A stretch of 64,000 bases of DNA. Origin: CBDFHJ01 sp965247635. Its GTDB lineage: Bacteria; Chloroflexota; Dehalococcoidia; Lucifugimonadales; Australimonadaceae. The first letter of the stretch is position 1. Every line of letters begins with the position of its first letter. Below, piece after piece: positions 59,395 to 64,000 of the stretch. The stretch is from contig CBDFHJ010000010.1 in NCBI GenBank assembly GCA_965247635.1, forward strand, positions 806,001 through 870,000, read 5' to 3'. The notes under the pieces were generated by a model. The model was not told the origin of the DNA and did no database searches. It was given only the letters and a program-made list of their open reading frames with translations. The position numbers and the translations under genes were made by a program.

Positions 59395-59480
59395 TCGGTT
59401 TCGCTCTCCGATAGCTTCGACGAGCCGGATCTATCGAGAGTCCGATGAGCAGAGCGCCATCGGACAGGGTGAACGGCGCG
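59395..59480. repeat. dispersed repeat
   Basis: GATAGCTTCGACGAGC, ATCTATCGAGAGTCCGATGAGC and CGCCATCGGACAGGG recur at 40060-40140. It accounts for part of the gene-free 59324-59728; the rest holds nothing recognisable except the duplicated leader. Confidence 0.5.
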
Positions 59481-59728
59481 GGTTAGGTCGTGTTATATAC
59501 TTTCCGTTCGTGCTGTCCGCCACCTTAAAACGGACTGGTGCGGACTCCGCCTCTGCGGAGAGCTTGTCGAAGTACGAACACCCATTTTTCAACAACCGAC
59601 TAGGTTCCAGGTCAAGGAAACGCTTGCGGGGAACCCATTCTGGGGGTCTCAGCTGCGGTGGCGTGGCAGGACTGTCAACGCCGTCCAGAAGAGAAATGCG
59701 CTCCTATGGCGGTCCATTCACACGAGGC

Positions 59729-60802
59729 ATGATGCGACGAAGCTCACGCTTAGCCGTCCTCTTAGCTTTGGGTCTAGCGCTGCTGGCGGCCTGCGCCCAG
59801 CCTGAGCCTACGCCGAGCCCCACGCCGTCGCAGACGCCCGCACCCGGCGTGACGCCCACGTCGTCGGCCATACAGACCTCCACACCGACGCCTTCACCAA
59901 CCGAAACGACTGCTGCCCCTGCGGAAACTGCGCAGGCGTGGCTTGATGCCCTCGCAGCCAGGAGTTCGGGAGAGCTGACCGCCTTGCATATAGTGGAGCA
60001 GCGCCTCCTCGCGGGGGATGCCTATACCATCTGGACCGATGCATTGAAAGGGGTGTCAGGTTTCTCCGTTCTAAACCCGAAGGTAGAGGCAACCTCTCAG
60101 ACCGGAGAAAAGGCTGAGGTTACCGCCGAGTACGATATTGGGTTCGGGACTGCCGAGGTGCCCGTCAAAACTAAATTCAGGCTAGAGACGGAAAATGGTG
60201 AATGGTTGGTCGCCGGCTTGTCCGGCTCTGCGCCGGAGGGGTTAGTAGGATGGACGGAGCTCTTCGTTCGTGATGCGAAGGGAGACCCAATTGGCGGGGC
60301 CGAGGTTGTTTTTTCCACTGTGGAAGGAGATATGTCGGGAACGACCGATAATGAAGGTATGGTGCTATTCGAACTCGAATACCTACGTGAGGCGGATAGT
60401 ATCGTGATGACTAAAGAGGGCTACTTCCAAGGGGGTTCTGGGCAAACCTCAGGGTTTTACACCGTTTTTCTTCGTCCCGTTATTTTTGTGAACCAGTTTA
60501 TGTCGTGGGCGTCACCTGAGAAAAGGGATGGCACTGGTGTTGGTGATGGCGACACACTCACTTTCCAAGTCGGGGAGACCATAAGCATAGATGCTCTCGT
60601 ACGGTGGCACGATGACATTAGCCCTACGACCTACGACGTCGTGCTCAAAGTGGACGGCGAATTTTATGCGTCCGTTAGTGTCGACGTCCCGGATGCATCT
60701 GGGCGAGATGATGCAGCCGCGCCTTTTACGCTCTCCTTTGATGAGAAAGGAGAGTACGAGATAGATGCGAACGGGATAAGCTTCACAGCCGTCATAGAGT
60801 AG
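59729..60802 (+). CDS. lipoprotein with NTF2-like and Ig-like domains, copy 1
   Basis: The 357 residues begin with a lipoprotein signal (LAVLLALGLALLAAC) and a Thr-Pro-Ser stalk. An NTF2-like module follows (AQAWLDALAARSSGELTALH, EKAEVTAEYDIGF, ENGEWLVAGLSG), then a carboxypeptidase-regulatory-like module (VRDAKGDPIGGAEVVFSTVEG, GTTDNEGMVLFELEY) and a C-terminal beta domain (GDTLTFQVGETISIDALVRW). The start is ATG 59729 (MMRRSSRLA). The function is unknown; it is probably surface exposed. A diverged tandem copy lies at 61119. Confidence 0.85.
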   Translation: MMRRSSRLAVLLALGLALLAACAQPEPTPSPTPSQTPAPGVTPTSSAIQTSTPTPSPTETTAAPAETAQAWLDALAARSSGELTALHIVEQRLLAGDAYTIWTDALKGVSGFSVLNPKVEATSQTGEKAEVTAEYDIGFGTAEVPVKTKFRLETENGEWLVAGLSGSAPEGLVGWTELFVRDAKGDPIGGAEVVFSTVEGDMSGTTDNEGMVLFELEYLREADSIVMTKEGYFQGGSGQTSGFYTVFLRPVIFVNQFMSWASPEKRDGTGVGDGDTLTFQVGETISIDALVRWHDDISPTTYDVVLKVDGEFYASVSVDVPDASGRDDAAAPFTLSFDEKGEYEIDANGISFTAVIE

Positions 60803-61118
60803 TTATTGCTACTCGAGAATCTTGATTCTCAGGGGACACCCATACGCCTCCCTAGCAGGCTGATGAAAAAAGGGAGTGCAGAGGGGCGGAGCCCCTTTCC
60901 CGGGAGTCTGAGGGTGTCCCTCAGATATAAATCCCCCCTCTCCTGACCAGGAAGGGGGTCAGGGGGATAGTCGAAAGGGTTTTCAGCATCCTGCTAGAGA
61001 CAGGGTATGCCAGTTCCTAGATAGTTATAGGAACTGCTCGACTGCGTGGCGTAGCGGGTCCTGTCAACGCCGTCCAGAAGAGAAATGCGCTCCTTATGGC
61101 GAACCATTCACACGAGGC
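60803..61118. other. gene-free stretch with MITE and duplicated leader
   Basis: No gene. It contains the MITE-like element at 60852-60997 and, from about 61047, a leader (CAACGCCGTCCAGAAGAG, ATGCGCTCC) shared with the copy-1 gene upstream region near 59676. Confidence 0.6.
60852..60997. mobile_element. MITE-like element, copy 2 (146 bp)
   Basis: Ends CTAGCAGGCTGATGAAAA and CTAGCAGGATGCTGAAAACC (inverted). The core matches copy 1 at 40838-41015, with GAGTGC, CCCCTCTCCTGACCAGG and GGGGGATAGTCGAAAGGG. It lies between the two tandem lipoprotein genes. Confidence 0.75.
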
Positions 61119-61715
61119 ATGATGCGCCGAACCTCACGCTTACCCGTCCTCTTAGCTTTGGGCCTAGCGCTGCTGGCGGCCTGCGCCCAGCCCGAGCCTA
61201 CGCCGAGCCCCACACCGACGCCTTCACCAACCGAAACGACAACGAGCCCTGCTGGAACTGCGCAGGCGTGGCTTGATGCCCTCGCAGCCAGGAATTCGGG
61301 AGAGTTGACCGCCTTACATGTAGTGGAGCAGCGCCTCCTCGCGAGGGATGCCTATACCATCTGGACTGATTCGATGAAAGGGGTGTCGGATATCTCCATT
61401 TCAAACCCGAAGGTAGATGTAACAGCGCAGACCGAAGAAAAAGCTGAAGTTACCGCCGAGTACGATATTAAGATCGAACCTACCCAACCGTCCGTCAAAA
61501 CTAAATTCAGGTTAGAGAAGGAAAATGGTGAATGGTTGATCGCCGGCTTGTCCGGCTTTAAGCCGGGAGGATTGCTAGGATGGACGGAGGTCTCCGTTTT
61601 CGTTGGTGATGGGAGGGGAGGCCCAGTTGGCGGGGTCGAGGTGGTTTGTCACACCAATGAAGGAGAGGTATCTGGGACGACAGACGATAAAGGTATGGTG
61701 ATATTCGAAAACCCT
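61119..61715 (+). pseudogene. lipoprotein copy 2, 5' part, cut by IS3-family element
   Basis: MMRRTSRLPVLLALGLALLAAC and the same NTF2-like module as copy 1. It is intact to GTTDDKGMVIFEN, where the IS element begins. The translation ends in the IS at 61718. The missing middle and end continue at 63005-63363 and stop again in another IS. The gene is a tandem paralogue of the 59729 gene and shares its leader. Confidence 0.85.
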
Positions 61716-61807
61716 TGAGAAGTGGCTCCGGAAATCTGAACAGGGGGATAAGTGGAATCGCTGCCTGATTGAGGGCATGATAGTGCTCTCGGAGACAGGA
61801 GCGAGAG

Positions 61808-62113
61808 ATGAGGAGACGACCCCGCCGTAACCACTCGGCAGAGTTCAAGGCGAAGGTGGCTCTTGCCGCAGTACGCGGCGACCGGACACTTTCGGAGCTG
61901 GCAAGCCAGTTCGATGTGCACCCGAACCAGATCACGCAATGGAAGACCCAGTTGCTGGATCGGGCGGCGCAGTTATTTGGCGCCGGGACAGGGCAGGCTG
62001 AAAAGCCGGTAGATATGAAGGTCCTTCACGCTAAGATCGGTGAGCTTGCGTTGGAGAACGATTTTTTAGAGGCCGCGCTCACGAAGGCGGGATTGCCGGG
62101 CGCAAGGCGATGA
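61808..62113 (+). CDS. IS3-family transposase OrfA (HTH)
   Basis: The 101 residues have a helix-turn-helix: HSAEFKAKVALAAVRGDRTL and ELASQFDVHPNQITQWKTQL, then a leucine-zipper-like segment. It is the DNA-binding part of an IS3 transposase. It overlaps orfB by ATGA at 62110-62113, so translational coupling is likely instead of a classic slippery fusion. Confidence 0.93.
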   Translation: MRRRPRRNHSAEFKAKVALAAVRGDRTLSELASQFDVHPNQITQWKTQLLDRAAQLFGAGTGQAEKPVDMKVLHAKIGELALENDFLEAALTKAGLPGARR

Positions 62114-62937
62114 TCGACCGTGATCACAAGCTGCCTCTCGCCCGCCAGGCAAAGGCAGTGGGCATCAGCCGCGGGAGCATCTACTACCGGCCACGGCCGG
62201 TGGGCGAAGCCGGTCTCGGACTGATGCGCCGCATCGATGAGCTGCACCTTGAGTATCCGTTTGCAGGCAGTAGGATGATGCGAGGCCTGCTCCGCCAGGA
62301 GGGACTCTCCTCCGGGCGTAGGCACATCGCCACACTGATGCGGCGGATGGGCATCGAGGCGCTGTACCGCAAGCCCAACACCAGCCGGCGACGGCCCGGC
62401 CATACGGTGTATCCGTACCTGCTGCGCGGGCTTGAGGTGAGCAGGCCCAACCAGGTGTGGGCAATGGATATCACGTACATTCCGATGGCCAGGGGGTTCG
62501 TGTACCTAGCCGCAGTGATGGACTGGCATAGCCGCAAGGTGCTGGCCTGGCGGGTATCGGTCACAATGGACGCAGACTTCTGCGTGGAGGCGCTCGAAGA
62601 ATCCCTGGGACGCCACGGCGCGCCGGAGATATTCAACACAGATCAGGGAAGCCAGTTCACAAGTGACGCCTTCACCGGCCTGCTGAAAGCCAATGGGATC
62701 CAGATCAGCATGGACGGGAAGGGAAGCTGGAAGGATAATGTGTTCGTCGAACGGCTGTGGAAGAGCGTCAAGTACGAGGAGGTGTACCTGAGAGCCTACG
62801 AATCGGTCCCGGAAGCCAGAACTGGACTCGGGCGGTACTTCGAGTTTTACAATGCCGGACGGCCCCATTCGAGCCTTGGGGGAATGACGCCGGACCAGTT
62901 CTTTGACAGAGCGCCTGCCGAGTCCGCGGCGGCCTAA
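62110..62937 (+). CDS. IS3-family transposase OrfB (DDE integrase)
   Basis: The 275 residues have an HTH_21-like region (LHLEYPFAGSRMMRGLL) and an integrase core with DDE residues in WAMDITYIP, NTDQGSQFTS and NVFVERLWKSVKYEEVY. It is intact. ATG 62110 overlaps the orfA stop. Confidence 0.95.
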   Translation: MIDRDHKLPLARQAKAVGISRGSIYYRPRPVGEAGLGLMRRIDELHLEYPFAGSRMMRGLLRQEGLSSGRRHIATLMRRMGIEALYRKPNTSRRRPGHTVYPYLLRGLEVSRPNQVWAMDITYIPMARGFVYLAAVMDWHSRKVLAWRVSVTMDADFCVEALEESLGRHGAPEIFNTDQGSQFTSDAFTGLLKANGIQISMDGKGSWKDNVFVERLWKSVKYEEVYLRAYESVPEARTGLGRYFEFYNAGRPHSSLGGMTPDQFFDRAPAESAAA

Positions 62938-63004
62938 CGCACGGCAGCGTGATTCCACTTATCAAACCGGGCAGCGCTGTTCAGACAAACGAGACCACCT
63001 CTTT

Positions 63005-63363
63005 GTGGGGCAGGTAATATCGCGGTCAGTAAGGAGGGCTATTTCCAAGCGGGCGTTGGACAAACCTCAGGGTTTTACACCCTTGGATTCAGTCCCCTTA
63101 TTTATGTGAGCCAGTTCATACTGCGGTGGAAGTCGCCCGAGGGGAGTGGAGGCACTGGTGTTACTGAGGGCGACACACTCACTTTCCAAGTCGGGGAGAC
63201 AATAAACATAGAAGTTCTCGTAGGGTGGCAGGGTGACATTACCCCTACGACCCACGATGTTGTGCTCAAAGTGGATGGCGAGTTTTATGAGTCCGTCAGT
63301 GTCGATATCCCGTGGGCACCTGAACTGGGGCAGCCATACGCGCCCTTTACGCTCTCCTTTGAT
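63005..63363 (+). pseudogene. lipoprotein copy 2, internal fragment between two ISs
   Basis: Reads NIAVSKEGYFQAGVGQTSGF and then a GDTLTFQVGETINIEVLVGW module, parallel to copy 1. It ends at LSFD, where copy 1 continues with EKGEYEIDAN. A second element begins at once. The C-terminal end of the protein is outside the window or lost. Confidence 0.85.
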
Positions 63364-63474
63364 TGTAGACCGTCAGCGATAATGGGACACATATAAGGGT
63401 AGGAAAACCCGAGAGTCGGAGGGTGGTGTGAGCTCCTGAAATGAGGGTAGAGCTACCCACAGAAAGGAGCAGAT

Positions 63475-63882
63475 GTGTCCCAACTAGAAGTAAGCAAAGC
63501 AGAGGCCGCCGAGGAACGAAGCGAGCAGACCAGGTCTTTCGTCCGCACAGTGAAGGCGGCTGCCCGACGTAAGTACACCCCCGAAGAGAAGATCCGAATT
63601 GTTCTGGAGGGCTTCCGCCGCGAGGTCACAGTCAACGACCTGTGCCGGCGGGAGGGGATCAAGCCCCACTCCTACTACTCGTGGACCAAAGAGTTCATGG
63701 AGGCGGGCAAGGAGAGGTTGACCCGTGACTCGGTTCGGGACGCCACTCAGCATGAGGTAGGGCAACTCAAGCGAGAGAACGGGGAACTCAAGGAGCTAGT
63801 GGCCGATCTGTCGCTGGAGGCGTACCGTCTCAAAAAAACGGCCATCCCCATGCCCCAGGACGCCACCGGTACCAGCGGATGA
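63475..63882 (+). CDS. IS3-family transposase OrfA (HTH) of partial element
   Basis: The 135 residues have KYTPEEKIRIVLEGFRREVT and a second helix pair (VNDLCRREGIKPHSYYSWTKEF), then a coiled coil (QLKRENGELKELVADLSLEAY). The start is GTG at 63475, after AAAGGAG. It overlaps the next frame by ATGA. Confidence 0.9.
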   Translation: MSQLEVSKAEAAEERSEQTRSFVRTVKAAARRKYTPEEKIRIVLEGFRREVTVNDLCRREGIKPHSYYSWTKEFMEAGKERLTRDSVRDATQHEVGQLKRENGELKELVADLSLEAYRLKKTAIPMPQDATGTSG

Positions 63883-64000
63883 GCGCCCCGGAGAAGGCAG
63901 AGGTAGTTACCAAAGTATCCTCGTCTCCCCTCCCCAAGCGAAAGGTCCTCAGAGAGCTGGGCATCCCTAAGAGCACCTACTACCGGTGGCTCAGACGCCA
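63879..64000 (+). CDS. IS3-family transposase OrfB, 5' fragment
   Basis: ATG 63879 overlaps the orfA stop and reads MSAPEKAEVVTKVSSSPLPK, then a TYYRWLRR segment typical of the start of an IS3 OrfB. It is cut by the window edge, so the DDE core is not seen. Confidence 0.85.
   Translation, partial: MSAPEKAEVVTKVSSSPLPKRKVLRELGIPKSTYYRWLRR

Larger units (their letters stand above)
61716..63004 (+). mobile_element. IS3-family insertion sequence
   Basis: About 1289 bp with orfA and orfB. Imperfect terminal inverted repeats: TGAGAAGTGG...TCTGAACAG...GATAAGTGGAATC on the left matches AGAGGTGG...TCTGAACAG...GATAAGTGGAATC inverted on the right. The exact tips are uncertain by a few bases, and no clear target duplication is seen. 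It splits the second lipoprotein. Confidence 0.85.
63364..64000 (+). mobile_element. IS3-like insertion sequence, partial
   Basis: Begins with TGTAGACCGTCAGCGATAAT directly at the break in the host gene, followed by a two-ORF transposase, and runs off the right edge. It differs from the IS at 61716. Confidence 0.8.

Overview
The window is high-GC bacterial DNA whose gene content best fits a Chloroflexota genome of the SAR202 / Dehalococcoidia type. The basis is the combination of an F420-type LLM oxidoreductase, several Rieske oxygenases and BphC-like extradiol dioxygenases, many MFS exporters, a fused siroheme decarboxylase, and many short dispersed intergenic repeats. The lineage is inferred from gene content, not from a phylogeny.

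Layout. 1-1008: 5' part of gatB (minus). 1593-4581: two inverted, near-identical IS256-family elements whose 8-bp target duplications are swapped. This shows that the 253 bp between them has been inverted and that an NHLRC2-like thioredoxin/NHL gene is now split between 2961-3066 (minus) and 4582-5944 (plus). 6022-7366: a frameshifted gluzincin lipoprotein. 7380-12980: a translation block (tRNA-Thr, tRNA-Tyr, tRNA-Thr, tuf, rpmG, secE, nusG, rplK, rplA, L10 leader, rplJ, rplL). In it nusG has an 8-bp tandem duplication that rewrites its C-terminus, and L10 carries a tail of 19 acidic octapeptides. 13091-18593: radC, an AT-rich putative nuclease, a large HELGH lipoprotein, an alpha/beta hydrolase and an Fe/Mn superoxide dismutase. 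18867-28770 (minus): tetrapyrrole genes hemL, hemB, cobA-hemD, hemC, hemA, a CysG/Met8-type dehydrogenase, a fused AhbA/B-like siroheme decarboxylase and a MerR-type regulator, interrupted by a P-loop kinase and a PD-(D/E)XK-like gene. 28938-31398: pcm, a GNAT enzyme and a frameshifted surface protein.

31534-51488 is an accessory catabolic and transport region: an enol-lactonase-like hydrolase, two extradiol dioxygenases with BphC-type iron ligands, three tandem Rieske oxygenase alpha subunits, an LLM oxidoreductase, a muconolactone-isomerase-like protein, four MFS transporters and a coiled-coil membrane protein with 81-bp repeats. It also holds a small SelW-like gene (40396-40677) with an in-frame TGA in a Cys-x-x-TGA motif, followed by a good bacterial SECIS hairpin. 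selA at 51938-53308 supplies an enzyme for selenocysteine synthesis in the same window.

53327-64000: a GNAT enzyme, a PfkB kinase, hflK-hflC, gamma-glutamyltransferase, then two tandem paralogous lipoproteins. The second is cut twice by different IS3-family elements, the last of which runs off the end. Five genes carry frame disruptions, so either the lineage is decaying or the assembly has local indel errors; each case is described separately.
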